DNA of 32,685 bases. Origin: Alteromonas sp. KUL106. GTDB lineage: Bacteria; Pseudomonadota; Gammaproteobacteria; Enterobacterales; Alteromonadaceae. The position numbers and the translations under genes are program-made. The notes beneath the pieces are model-generated. The model had not been told where the DNA came from. It made no database searches and worked only from the letters and a program-made list of their open reading frames with translations. The stretch is taken from contig NZ_BLIG01000045.1 in NCBI RefSeq assembly GCF_009811415.1, positions 1 through 32,685 on the forward strand, read 5' to 3'. Of the stretch, positions 24,175 to 32,649 are shown piece by piece (the first letter of the stretch is position 1; every line of letters starts with the position of its first letter).

Positions 24175-24660
24175 GTGATACAGAAAAAAGTGTGTATTTT
24201 AGGGCCTACTGGTGTTGGGAAAACAAGCCTGATTAAGCAGTTTGTCGAAGGTATTTTCTCTGAGAAATACAAGACCACCATTGGCGTAAAAATAGACAAG
24301 AAACAAGTCAATAGAGAAGGCCGTGGGATACAACTTCTCATCTGGGATCTAGAGGGTATTGATAGATACTGCGGATTCAATCCTCGCTACCTTCGTGGCG
24401 CGAGTGCGTACATTGTTGTCGTTGATCAGACCCGCTCACAGTCTTTAACGGAAGGCATGGAAATTCTAGAGCTAGCCAAAGAGCATTACCCTGATATCCC
24501 AGCGTTTTTCGTTATTAACAAAACAGACCTTCCAACGAGCTGGCATTGGAGTGAGGAAGAATTAGATACCTGCTCTCAAAAGTTTGCTTTATTGACTAAA
24601 ACGAGCGCGAAAACCGGTGAAAATGTAGAGAGCTTATTTAACACAATTGCGTTTTGGTAG
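24175..24660 (+). CDS. Ras/Rab-like small GTPase lacking the catalytic Gln
   Basis: A 161-residue single-domain GTPase of the Ras superfamily. G1 is GPTGVGKTS (10-18), G2 T35, G3 WDLEG (57-61), G4 NKTD (115-118) and G5 SAK (144-146), with spacing almost identical to human Ras. The residue after G3, Gln61 in Ras, is Ile62 here, so intrinsic hydrolysis is expected to be slow or to depend on a partner. The WDTAG of Rab proteins is replaced by WDLEG. There is no lipidation motif at the C-terminus. The start codon is GTG, with AAGGAA (24161-24166) eight bases upstream. It lies 15 bases after the OmpA-type gene and 9 before the GGDEF-EAL gene. MglA-type proteins are the best-known bacterial relatives, but the switch sequence differs. 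Confidence 0.93.
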   Translation: MIQKKVCILGPTGVGKTSLIKQFVEGIFSEKYKTTIGVKIDKKQVNREGRGIQLLIWDLEGIDRYCGFNPRYLRGASAYIVVVDQTRSQSLTEGMEILELAKEHYPDIPAFFVINKTDLPTSWHWSEEELDTCSQKFALLTKTSAKTGENVESLFNTIAFW

Positions 24661-24669
24661 GAGAACTCC

Positions 24670-26790
24670 ATGGACATCCATTTATTAAACGCTTTGGGTA
24701 TTACCAATTGTGCTCTGTTTAAATACACAGACTCACATGAACTAGAGTGCCTAACCCCTGATCTGCCATGGCTATCCCATGTCGTTACGCTAGATGCAAA
24801 CAATAAACTACAGAAACAGCAGATACCGTCCGTATTCTTAGACGACTTTTTCCTTGATGCCAATGAGGTATGGAAGGGTGACAATTCATTTAGTCTTTCC
24901 TCGGGTTTTTGGACTGAACAAGATGACAACCTTTTACTTCGCTTAGAAGCAGTAGCGATTAACAGTGAGTCGGGCGCGCGCTACCTGGTTGTAAAAAATG
25001 TAGAAGAGCAATTCGATGAAAAGCGCAGAACGCTGCAAGCGGCAAGAGAGCTGTTGCTGAGCCACCATGAAATCGTGGGGCAACATGAATATATCAGGCA
25101 CAAGTTGAATAACGTGCTGCGTAAGAATACGCGTTTACAAAAGCTAGTACCGCCTATCCAGCAGGCAATTCACGATTTAGACACCGGCGTTGTCATTCTT
25201 GATGATAAAGGCGCGTTGGTTTTGGACAACAAAGCTTCACACAGGCTTCTCTTTTGCAACAGTTCAACACCAAGCTCGGTCCGCATTAGTGAGCTAATTA
25301 AAGACATAGGTGCTCCACCCACATTTTTACCTGCTCTCGTTAAGAAAAAGTCACCGTGGCAAGGCGAGCTGTTTTGGCAACCTGTCGATGAGTATAAAGT
25401 CTGGCTTCAAGTTACTATCCATCCCGTACTACAAGGCGAACAACTTACTCACTGGGTGTATTTACTTACCGATATTACCCATATTCACGGTAATGAAGAA
25501 AGCGCGCTTACAGCCAGTGGAATGGATTCACTTACAAAAGTTGCGAACCGCAACTTGTTTATTGAAACGGTTAAACGCTTAGTCCAAGAGCAAAACCCCT
25601 TCAAACTATTTCTCATTGATATCTGTGGCTTTAAAAAAATAAATGAATCGCTTAGCTATCAGTCTGGCGACGAGATTCTCAAAGGTTTTGCACTTCGTCT
25701 ACAAAGTTTCGTGGGTAATAGCGGGTTTATTGCCAGAATTGGCAGTAATGAATTTGCGCTTGTTAAACGCAGTGATACGTTTATTGGGCAAGCAAGCGAA
25801 GACTACACTGAAGCGCTTTTAAAGAAATTAACGCAAACCTATAACGTGCTTAATGGGAGTGAACCGCATTTAGCAGTAAACGTCGGTATCGCAAACTTCC
25901 CTCTTGACTGTAACTCTGCTGAGTCGCTGCTTCACTGCGCTGATACTGCGTTGCAAGCGGCTAAATATCAAGGTCGTAATAGCGTACTTATCTATAGTGA
26001 AGAGTTACATAAACAACATCACGCGACCAATGAACTCGAACGCCAACTTCGTAAAGCCATTGAACAAAACGAACTGACGCTTTTCTTACAGCCCATTGTT
26101 AATTTAACAACAGGTAAAATCGTTAAATGTGAGGCATTGGCAAGATGGATCACGTCAGATGGCACGTTTATCTCTCCTGACGTTTTTATTCCTTTAGCGG
26201 AAAAGAGTGATCTTATCTTCACGTTTGGTGAGTGGCTTATCAATAAAGCATGTGAAGCAATTGATGCAATTAAAGCGGCGAGTTTAGATATCCGTCTCGC
26301 GATCAATATTTCGGGCCGCCAGGTCACAGATCTCGCTCTGCTAAATCAGATAAAGAGTGCGCTTGAGGATCATAAGCTATCTGGGTCTAATCTATCCATT
26401 GAACTAACCGAAAGCGTGTTTGTGGATAGCTTGGATTCGGTATCTATATTACTCAACGAACTTCGCGGCATGGGAATAACAGTGTCGATTGATGATTTTG
26501 GTACGGGCTTTAGCTCATTAGTCTATTTGAAAAAGCTGCCAATTGACGAGCTAAAAATTGATCGCTCATTTGTCAGTGAACTTGAAGACAACACTGATGA
26601 TCAGGCTATTGTGCAAGCTATTTTAGGTCTCGCGCACAACTTGAATATCAAAATTATTGCTGAGGGCATTGAAACACAACAGCAACAAGATTTTCTAAAA
26701 AGCCACCGCTGTACCTATGGACAAGGTTATTTATATCAACGTCCTGTGGCTGTCTCCGAATTCGTATCTTCCGCCAAGACGTTAAGATAA
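24670..26790 (+). CDS. GGDEF-EAL protein with degenerate GGDEF, last gene of the GTPase operon
   Basis: A 706-residue soluble protein. Residues 1-110 form an unrecognised N-terminal domain; 111-160 are helical, coiled-coil-like; about 165-275 resemble a PAS domain. The GGDEF domain (about 285-440) has GSNEF (358-362), with Gly and Asp of the motif replaced, so cyclase activity is doubtful. The EAL domain (about 455-700) is intact: E488 (EAL), N546, E578, D608/D609, K629, E665 and Q685. The protein should therefore hydrolyse c-di-GMP, perhaps with GTP as an allosteric effector at the GGDEF site. GGAG at 24660-24663 is six bases before the ATG. Its place in the operon suggests that the GTPase or its membrane partner controls it. 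Confidence 0.93.
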   Translation: MDIHLLNALGITNCALFKYTDSHELECLTPDLPWLSHVVTLDANNKLQKQQIPSVFLDDFFLDANEVWKGDNSFSLSSGFWTEQDDNLLLRLEAVAINSESGARYLVVKNVEEQFDEKRRTLQAARELLLSHHEIVGQHEYIRHKLNNVLRKNTRLQKLVPPIQQAIHDLDTGVVILDDKGALVLDNKASHRLLFCNSSTPSSVRISELIKDIGAPPTFLPALVKKKSPWQGELFWQPVDEYKVWLQVTIHPVLQGEQLTHWVYLLTDITHIHGNEESALTASGMDSLTKVANRNLFIETVKRLVQEQNPFKLFLIDICGFKKINESLSYQSGDEILKGFALRLQSFVGNSGFIARIGSNEFALVKRSDTFIGQASEDYTEALLKKLTQTYNVLNGSEPHLAVNVGIANFPLDCNSAESLLHCADTALQAAKYQGRNSVLIYSEELHKQHHATNELERQLRKAIEQNELTLFLQPIVNLTTGKIVKCEALARWITSDGTFISPDVFIPLAEKSDLIFTFGEWLINKACEAIDAIKAASLDIRLAINISGRQVTDLALLNQIKSALEDHKLSGSNLSIELTESVFVDSLDSVSILLNELRGMGITVSIDDFGTGFSSLVYLKKLPIDELKIDRSFVSELEDNTDDQAIVQAILGLAHNLNIKIIAEGIETQQQQDFLKSHRCTYGQGYLYQRPVAVSEFVSSAKTLR

Positions 26791-26795
26791 GTCAT

Positions 26796-26850
26796 GTTGG
26801 CTGAAAGCGCCAACATCAGCTGAGGCTCTCACCCTTTTAGCTGATGTTGG
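26796..26850. repeat. Two mutually exclusive hairpins after the GGDEF-EAL gene
   Basis: A long stem, CCAACATCAGCT (26810-26821) with AGCTGATGTTGG (26839-26850), is perfect over 12 pairs. A shorter stem, GTTGGC (26796-26801) with GCCAAC (26809-26814), uses part of the same left arm, so only one can form. No U-run follows, so this is a switch-like or RNA-protecting structure rather than a standard terminator. Confidence 0.6.
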
Positions 26851-26868
26851 TGATGGTATCGCCTTGTA

Positions 26869-26899
26869 ATACCAATCCGCATAAAAGCAATGAGCTCAG
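26869..26899 (+). repeat. Partial copy of the ACCArTCCGCATA repeat
   Basis: ATACCAATCCGCATA (26869-26883) matches the first 15 bases of the repeat at 32650-32684 with one change. It diverges afterwards but ends with the same CTCAG block. It touches the stop codon of the formylglutathione hydrolase gene. Confidence 0.45.
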
Positions 26900-27738
26900 A
26901 TTAAGCCCATGTGACCTGCATGAAACTCTAAATGTTCTTCGATAAATGACGCAATAAAGAAGTAGCTGTGGTCGTATCCTTCGTGCATGTTTAAGGTAAG
27001 CTGCGTATCTGACTGTTGCGCAGCATGCACCAACGCTTGAGGCTTTAACTGCTCGTGCAAGAACTCATCTTTTGTCCCCTGCTCCACCAAAAGAGGAATA
27101 CTGTGCGTTTTGCTCGCGAGTAGTAAAGAAGCGTCATACGCTTTCCATGCTTCCTTATCATCGCCTAAGTATCGTCCCAACGCTTTTTGCCCCCAAGGGC
27201 AATCAGAAGGATTAGCAATAGGGCTAAAAGCAGAAACTGAGACAAATTTATTCGGATTACGCATACCAATCACGAGTGCGCCATGCCCGCCCATCGAGTG
27301 CCCGCTAATCGCTCGCTCTTTAGTAACAGGGAATTCGCTTTCTATCAATGCAGGTAGCTCATCAACAATATAGCTATACATATTGTAATGCGTGTTGAAC
27401 GGTGACTGGGTTGCGTTGACATAAAATCCAGCGCCAAGCCCGAAATCATAGGCCCCTTCTTCATCATCAGGCACCCCTTCACCGCGGGGAGACGTATCTG
27501 GCGCAACAATCGCCATACCTAGCTCAGCGGCGAGTCTCATTGCGCCCGCTTTCTGCATAAAATTTTGGTCTGTACATGTCAACCCAGACAACCAGTAGAG
27601 CACGGGAACCGGTTTCTCCTTTGAGGCGAATGGGGGAAGAAAGATTGCGAAGGTCATATCGCACTTTGTTGTTTCAGCGTTATGCGAATAGCGTAAATGA
27701 CGCCCGCCGAATACTCTATTTTCGCCAATAAGCTCCAT
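26896..27738 (-). CDS. fghA: S-formylglutathione hydrolase
   Basis: This esterase D-type enzyme hydrolyses S-formylglutathione to formate and glutathione, the last step of glutathione-dependent formaldehyde detoxification. The 280 residues fit the family. The alpha/beta-hydrolase catalytic triad is visible: S148 in GHSMGG, D224 in GTKDEF and H257 in GYDHSY. WLSGLTCTDQNF (49-60) and APDTSPRG (79-86) are family landmarks. The usual partner, glutathione-dependent formaldehyde dehydrogenase, is not adjacent; the next gene upstream is divergent. The gene is called fghA, frmB or yeiG depending on the organism. Confidence 0.93.
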   Translation of the reverse strand: MELIGENRVFGGRHLRYSHNAETTKCDMTFAIFLPPFASKEKPVPVLYWLSGLTCTDQNFMQKAGAMRLAAELGMAIVAPDTSPRGEGVPDDEEGAYDFGLGAGFYVNATQSPFNTHYNMYSYIVDELPALIESEFPVTKERAISGHSMGGHGALVIGMRNPNKFVSVSAFSPIANPSDCPWGQKALGRYLGDDKEAWKAYDASLLLASKTHSIPLLVEQGTKDEFLHEQLKPQALVHAAQQSDTQLTLNMHEGYDHSYFFIASFIEEHLEFHAGHMGLI

Positions 27739-27851
27739 TACAGCTCCTTAAGTTCGTAAATTTGCACCTTTATTGTGGAATCAGTAAAGGCTCTATCGGA
27801 TTTTAGATCAAGTTCGTTTACACTAAGCGCCTAATTTTTGAGGTAAGTATA

Positions 27852-28766
27852 ATGGTAAAAGCACTGCTACATCATATTGTTGGCACTATTTCGGTCATCT
27901 GCTATTTCTTAAACACCGTGATTTGGTCCACGCCTATCTTTATATTGGCGGTTTTTAAACTTATCCCTATCGCTCCTTGGCGACGCTTCATTTCCTATTT
28001 ACTCGATGCATGTGCAACAGCGTGGATAGGCGTAAACAATATTAACCAGCGTATTAGCAGTCGCACAACATGGAAAGTAAACGGGCTAGAAAAACTGACT
28101 CGAGATGGCTGGTATCTCGTTATTGCTAATCACCAATCTTGGGTTGATATCTTAGTGCTTCAACGTGTATTCAATAGAAAAATACCGTTTCTAAAATTTT
28201 TTCTCAAAAAAGAACTTATCTACGTTCCTATTTTAGGTCTTGCTTGGTGGGCACTCGACTTTCCCTTTATGCGACGTTATTCGAAATCATTTTTAGCCAA
28301 AAATCCCCATTTAAAAGGGAAGGACATGGAAACCACACGTAAAGCGTGTGAAAAATTTCGCAATAAGCCTGTTAGTATCATGAATTTCGTAGAAGGCACA
28401 CGCTACACCCAGGCTAAACATGATAAACAGAACTCGCCTTTCACGCATTTACTCAAGCCTAAGGCTGGCGGTGTTGCGTTCGTATTATCAGCGATGGGCG
28501 ACAACTTACATAAATTAATTGATGTGACGATTGATTACCCGCGTGGCGTTCCCTCGTTCTGGGATTTTGTCAGTGGCAAAGTCCGCGACATTCGGGTGAA
28601 TATAAATGTAATGCCAATCAAAGAAATTATGGATAACGGTATTTTCAATGACAAATATTTCGACGATCCTCAGGTTCGTGCCCGTTTTCAAACGTGGTTA
28701 AACGAACGTTGGCATGCCAAAGATCAGCTTTTAGATTCACTTAACGCAACTCAGAAACCATTATGA
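27852..28766 (+). CDS. PlsC/YihG-type 1-acyl-glycerol-phosphate acyltransferase, first paralogue
   Basis: A 304-residue inner-membrane acyltransferase of the PlsC superfamily, closest in layout to YihG (about 310 residues), which acylates lysophosphatidic acid or related lipids. Hydrophobic segments are at about 10-36 and 120-140. The catalytic HX4D motif is NHQSWVD (H94, D99), and the acyl-acceptor motif is FVEGTR (179-184), followed by the proline-containing HLLKPKAGG block. GAGGT lies before the ATG. The TGA stop overlaps the ATG of a second, similar gene (ATGA), so the two are translationally coupled. Confidence 0.9.
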   Translation: MVKALLHHIVGTISVICYFLNTVIWSTPIFILAVFKLIPIAPWRRFISYLLDACATAWIGVNNINQRISSRTTWKVNGLEKLTRDGWYLVIANHQSWVDILVLQRVFNRKIPFLKFFLKKELIYVPILGLAWWALDFPFMRRYSKSFLAKNPHLKGKDMETTRKACEKFRNKPVSIMNFVEGTRYTQAKHDKQNSPFTHLLKPKAGGVAFVLSAMGDNLHKLIDVTIDYPRGVPSFWDFVSGKVRDIRVNINVMPIKEIMDNGIFNDKYFDDPQVRARFQTWLNERWHAKDQLLDSLNATQKPL

Positions 28767-29656
28767 TTCGTGTAGTACTCGCTCCATTTATTTTTGTTTT
28801 ACATACCTCACTGCAAATTCTAAACCTCGCGTTTTGGGGTGGGCTAATAATCTTACTAGGTTTGGTGAAGCTTTTACTGCCCAACGGCAAGGTTAGAGCG
28901 GTATGGAACAAGGTAATGCATGCACTTATGTTTAGTTTTGGTCGCATCAGTGTTCTGCTTATCAAGCTGTTTAACAACGTCAATATTCAATGCTCCGTGC
29001 ACGGAGAGCTTTCAAAAAATAGCTGGTATTTGATTATTGCAAACCACTTGAGTTATCTAGATATCATTTTGCTTATTGAGTTTGCCACCCATCGCATCCC
29101 CGCTCCTAAGTTCTTTTTAAAGAAAGAGCTGATTTGGCTTCCTTTCGTAGGACTTGGTGCTTGGGCTTTAGATATGCCGTTTATGCATAGATATACCCGA
29201 GCGTACCTAGAGAAGTATCCAGAGAAAAGAGGTAAGGATTTAGAAACTACCAAAGCGTACTGTGAGAAGTTTAGAACGGTGCCGACAACGGTCATTAATT
29301 TTGTTGAAGGAACGCGATTCACTACACAAAAGCACCTCTCTAAGCAAAGCCCCTACCAGAACCTGCTTCCACCAAAGGCTGGTGGTGTATCTTTTGCTTT
29401 ATCTGCGATGGGAGAGCTATTCACTAACGTACTGGATATCTCATTGCTGTATCCCGAAAATAAGCGTCACCCAATGATGGCAATGTTAAGCGGTCAAATG
29501 ACAAAAATTGTCATCGATGTGAACGTAACGCCGGTTCCTGAATTACAACAGCAGTCAGAACGCACAGATTCTGAGTTTCGCCTTTATTTTCAAAACTGGT
29601 TAAACGGTCTATGGGAAAATAAAGATAATCGTATAAAGAAACTGTTGGAGTCCTAG
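28763..29656 (+). CDS. PlsC/YihG-type acyltransferase, second paralogue
   Basis: A 297-residue paralogue of the preceding protein. It has an N-terminal hydrophobic region (about 5-38), the catalytic NHLSYLD (H95, D100), FVEGTR and a matching LLPPKAGGVSFALSAMGE block. The KFFLKKEL..P..GL segment is shared almost unchanged, so a tandem duplication is likely, but the N-terminal halves have diverged and the acceptors may differ. It ends three bases before the mechanosensitive channel gene, which suggests one mRNA for all three. Confidence 0.9.
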   Translation: MIRVVLAPFIFVLHTSLQILNLAFWGGLIILLGLVKLLLPNGKVRAVWNKVMHALMFSFGRISVLLIKLFNNVNIQCSVHGELSKNSWYLIIANHLSYLDIILLIEFATHRIPAPKFFLKKELIWLPFVGLGAWALDMPFMHRYTRAYLEKYPEKRGKDLETTKAYCEKFRTVPTTVINFVEGTRFTTQKHLSKQSPYQNLLPPKAGGVSFALSAMGELFTNVLDISLLYPENKRHPMMAMLSGQMTKIVIDVNVTPVPELQQQSERTDSEFRLYFQNWLNGLWENKDNRIKKLLES

Positions 29657-29659
29657 TAA

Positions 29660-31024
29660 ATGGAAGTGAGTGCATCAGTACGCGATCATTTTATACACTT
29701 GGTAAACGACGTTTTTCCAAATTTAACCACACAAGATCCTCTATATAGCGTTATTGCTCTTGGCTCTATTTTAGTTATTTCAGCGCTTATTTATATTGTC
29801 GCGCGGTTACTCGTACGCCCTCAAATTGCCAACTGGGTATATAAATCGAATAACAGGTGGGATAACGCACTCCAGGAGCACGGCTTCTTTAGGCGCTTGA
29901 TGCACCTTTTTCCAGCGCTATTCATTTACGTCACCACGCCGGTACTTATTGATGATGAAGCCGTTATGCATGGCATGGTCATAAAGAGTGCTCAGCTTTA
30001 CATGCTATATAGCGGTTTACTTGCCTTATACGCCATGTTAAGCACTGTTGAAGACGTTTACAATGCCTCGGCCTTCTCCCGTAGAGCACCTATCACAGGG
30101 TTTATTCAGGTTACAAAACTGGCCTTCGCTATTATCACTATACTGCTGAGTATTTCGCTAATTGTTGATAGAAGCCCGCTGCTTATTGTATCCGGGTTGA
30201 CGGCGATTGCGGCAGTACTCCTGTTAATATTCAGAGATACTATTTTGGGCTTTGTTGCAGGTATCCAAATTGCCGCAAACCGCATGTTTAATACCGGCGA
30301 TTGGATTGCAATGCCAAAGTATGAAGTGGACGGTGAAATTCTTGAGATAGGATTGACTAACGTCAAGGTACAAAACTGGGACAAGACGATTTCTACCTTA
30401 CCTACCTACAGTCTTACCACAGAGGCGGTGAAGAACTGGCGCGGTATGCAGGAATCGGGAGGACGCAGAATTAAGCGTGCCATCTATATCGATGTTCACT
30501 CTATCAAGCTCTGCGATAACGACATGCTAGAGCGTTTTTCAAAAATTCGTTATATCAACGAATACATAGACAAAAAGAAAAATGAGCTGCGTGCTTACCA
30601 TCGAGATTACTCTATCGATGAGTCTGACTTACTGAATAGCCGTCGCCTGACCAACATTGGCACCTTTAGAGCTTACTTAGAGGCTTACTTACGCAAGCAC
30701 CCCAATATTAATCAAGAGCTCACCTTAATGGTCAGGCAATTACCGCCAAACGAGCTGGGCTTGCCCTTGGAGATTTATTGCTTTAGCGCAGAAAAAGAAT
30801 GGGTTAAGTACGAAAAAGTGCAGGCCGATATTTTTGATCATGTCATGGCTATGCTCGACCTTTTCGACCTACGGGCCTATCAAAGGGATGGGCATCTTTC
30901 TCTATTGGCTTACCGAGAGCATAATGCGTATCAACAAGATTCAACAGACCATACAAACCACACCACGAAAGTGGGTGGGGAGCATGGCAAAGATGGCGAT
31001 ATAACACATAGCGATAACCAATAG
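29660..31024 (+). CDS. ybdG: YbdG-type mechanosensitive channel (MscS family)
   Basis: A 454-residue inner-membrane channel of the MscS family that opens under membrane tension. Helices are at about 28-50, 75-95, 110-130, 148-170 and a pore-type helix at 170-205. DTILGFVAGIQIAANRMFNTGDWIAMP, NVKVQNWDKTISTLPTYSL and SGGRRIKRAIYIDV closely match E. coli YbdG, a small-conductance channel of 415 residues. The extra length is a hydrophilic His/Asp-rich tail after residue 425. A GGAG site lies inside the end of the upstream gene. Co-transcription with two lipid acyltransferases suggests a shared role in membrane properties; that link is inferred. Confidence 0.93.
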   Translation: MEVSASVRDHFIHLVNDVFPNLTTQDPLYSVIALGSILVISALIYIVARLLVRPQIANWVYKSNNRWDNALQEHGFFRRLMHLFPALFIYVTTPVLIDDEAVMHGMVIKSAQLYMLYSGLLALYAMLSTVEDVYNASAFSRRAPITGFIQVTKLAFAIITILLSISLIVDRSPLLIVSGLTAIAAVLLLIFRDTILGFVAGIQIAANRMFNTGDWIAMPKYEVDGEILEIGLTNVKVQNWDKTISTLPTYSLTTEAVKNWRGMQESGGRRIKRAIYIDVHSIKLCDNDMLERFSKIRYINEYIDKKKNELRAYHRDYSIDESDLLNSRRLTNIGTFRAYLEAYLRKHPNINQELTLMVRQLPPNELGLPLEIYCFSAEKEWVKYEKVQADIFDHVMAMLDLFDLRAYQRDGHLSLLAYREHNAYQQDSTDHTNHTTKVGGEHGKDGDITHSDNQ

Positions 31025-31078
31025 CACGATTGAAAGAAGCGCGCAGAACGTCGAAACAGATTCAGAACATTTTAAGTT

Positions 31079-31113
31079 TCGCTGAGTGGGTAATTATCTA
31101 TGCGGACTGGTAT
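31079..31113 (-). repeat. Inverted copy of the 35-base dispersed repeat
   Basis: This sequence is the reverse complement of 32650-32684 with one mismatch in 35. It lies between the channel gene and its terminator. The two copies face each other around the two-gene segment 31171-32509. It contains no gene. Confidence 0.85.
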
Positions 31114-31128
31114 AAACCGTAGGCGAAA

Positions 31129-31156
31129 AAAAACCGGCTTTTGAAGCCGGTTTTTT
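31129..31156. terminator. Bidirectional intrinsic terminator
   Basis: ACCGGCTT (31133-31140) and AAGCCGGT (31144-31151) form a stem with an A-run on the left and a T-run on the right. It serves both the channel operon and the convergent small membrane-protein gene. Confidence 0.9.
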
Positions 31157-31170
31157 ATAACACGTGTTGC

Positions 31171-31362
31171 TTACGCCAAGGCATAGGCCATCAGCAAGCA
31201 CAGTACTAAACCTGTTACGCCAAAAAAACCGTACTCGATTTTTTCCTGCATACCTTCAGCACCTGCCTTAGCAGTCATTAAGCCCATAACGATGCTGCTT
31301 AGCCCTAGCGTAAAGGCAATTAGCGCAACACCAAACATAATTGCATTAATCCAATCAGCCAT
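31171..31362 (-). CDS. Two-helix small membrane protein
   Basis: A 63-residue protein made of two hydrophobic helices (about 7-28 and 43-62) joined by a charged loop (AKAGAEGMQEKIEY). It probably forms a helical hairpin in the inner membrane. The start has AAGGGG on the minus strand eight bases upstream. Family and function are not recognised. Confidence 0.7.
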   Translation of the reverse strand: MADWINAIMFGVALIAFTLGLSSIVMGLMTAKAGAEGMQEKIEYGFFGVTGLVLCLLMAYALA

Positions 31363-31575
31363 TGTGATAACCCCTTAAAATAATTGGCGGTATTATGCAC
31401 CAATAATTGCGTTTTGAACATGTCTGGATGGGTTTTAATACACTACAGTGTGCCAAAAATTGATCTTAGTCAAAATTGCTAATTTATTAGCATATTCGCC
31501 AAATAATTAATCTGCCGATAGAACCCAAAATCATTAAAAACCAATAAGCATATGATAAATATAGATATTAAATTT

Positions 31576-31591
31576 TGGCAAGGGCATTGCT
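31576..31591 (+). promoter_or_regulatory. Sigma-54-like promoter upstream of the yggN-type gene
   Basis: TGGCAAGGGCATTGCT fits the sigma-54 consensus TGGCAyr-N4-TTGCw at all but one conserved position, with the invariant GG and GC ten bases apart. It would start transcription near 31603, about 97 bases before the ATG. The rest of the 337-base gap 31363-31699 is A/T-rich and shows nothing else clear. Confidence 0.55.
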
Positions 31592-31699
31592 CTATTCTGT
31601 GCAAAGAACCTCATTTTGTAGCGTCAATATATCAGTGACAGAACAGGGCTACGTTTAGTACGAATACCACCTTGTCACGAGTGAATTAAGGAATAAACA

Positions 31700-32509
31700 A
31701 TGTCTAAGAAACTATTACTTTCGGTTGCCGTCACCAGCGCTTTGATCAGTGGACACGCCTTTGCTCATGACAAAAGCTTTGCAAATAGCTGTGACATGGA
31801 GCTTGATGGTCATATTCAATACTACAAGGGCAACTTAACCGTCACTATGGATAACGGTTCGGTAATGGAAATTGACGGGAAGCACAACCTGACGGTAAAC
31901 GGTGAATTGGTATCTCTTGACCGCGAGCAACAGCGATGGGTAAGCGAGTATTATAACAATATCGACGCAGCAATCCCCATGACCCTGACCATAGCAAGCG
32001 AAGGATTAAAAATAGCAAACGTAGCCGTAACGGAAGTATTTACGGAATTACTTGGCGGTGACCAAATGGGCGATGATTTCCGCGAGCTGTTTGATTCACT
32101 CGATGCGAAATTACAAACCTCATTTTATGATGATGCAGGTAATATCCGCGTCGATTCAACGAAGTTTGATGAGCCAGGTTGGTTTGATGAAAGCTGGGAG
32201 CAAGAGTTCGAAACGCAAATTGAATCTTTGATTAGCGAATCTATGGGTCGAATTTTGATCGCCGTTGGCACTCAAATGTTGTGGGAAGGCGGTGACATGT
32301 CAGAGTTCGAGCAAAAAATGGAGCGCTGGGGCGAAGACCTTGAGTATCGCTTAGAAAGCCAAGCTGCTTCGTTAGAGGAGAAAGGCGATGCATTGTGCGA
32401 GGTACTTAAAAAAGCCGATTACGCTGAAGGCAAAATGCAAGCATCTATTTCTGGTCTTGATGGACTGAACCTGTTAGACATCGGCTCTCATTCACAAATG
32501 AAGATGTAG
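31700..32509 (+). CDS. yggN: YggN/DUF2884 family secreted protein
   Basis: A 269-residue exported protein with a signal peptide ending AFA/HD at about residue 22. The mature protein starts with a Cys-containing segment (SCDMELDGHIQYYKGNLTV), then a DREQQRWVSEYY motif and long acidic, helical stretches, with a second Cys near residue 233. This is the DUF2884 (YggN) pattern; E. coli YggN has 239 residues. Family function is unknown. It has a clear terminator and no operon partner. The sigma-54-like element suggests stress- or nutrient-linked control. Confidence 0.88.
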   Translation: MSKKLLLSVAVTSALISGHAFAHDKSFANSCDMELDGHIQYYKGNLTVTMDNGSVMEIDGKHNLTVNGELVSLDREQQRWVSEYYNNIDAAIPMTLTIASEGLKIANVAVTEVFTELLGGDQMGDDFRELFDSLDAKLQTSFYDDAGNIRVDSTKFDEPGWFDESWEQEFETQIESLISESMGRILIAVGTQMLWEGGDMSEFEQKMERWGEDLEYRLESQAASLEEKGDALCEVLKKADYAEGKMQASISGLDGLNLLDIGSHSQMKM

Positions 32510-32542
32510 TCGTATTTTCACTCTACAAGTCTAATCACAATT

Positions 32543-32579
32543 AGCTGACTTTGGATAATACACCTGGTCAGCTTTTTTG
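32543..32579 (+). terminator. Intrinsic terminator of the yggN-type gene
   Basis: AGCTGAC (32543-32549) pairs with GTCAGCT (32567-32573) around a 17-base loop and is followed by six T residues. Confidence 0.85.
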
Positions 32580-32649
32580 TTTTACTGCCCCAACTAGGCC
32601 GTGTTGCCCCTTTGCTTGCTTCACATGGCTATTTTTCGCATCTAGTATA

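Noticed and set aside
23757..24380. A 207-codon minus-strand reading frame
   Set aside because: It is antisense to the end of the OmpA-type gene and the start of the GTPase gene, both of which have clear domains and proper starts.
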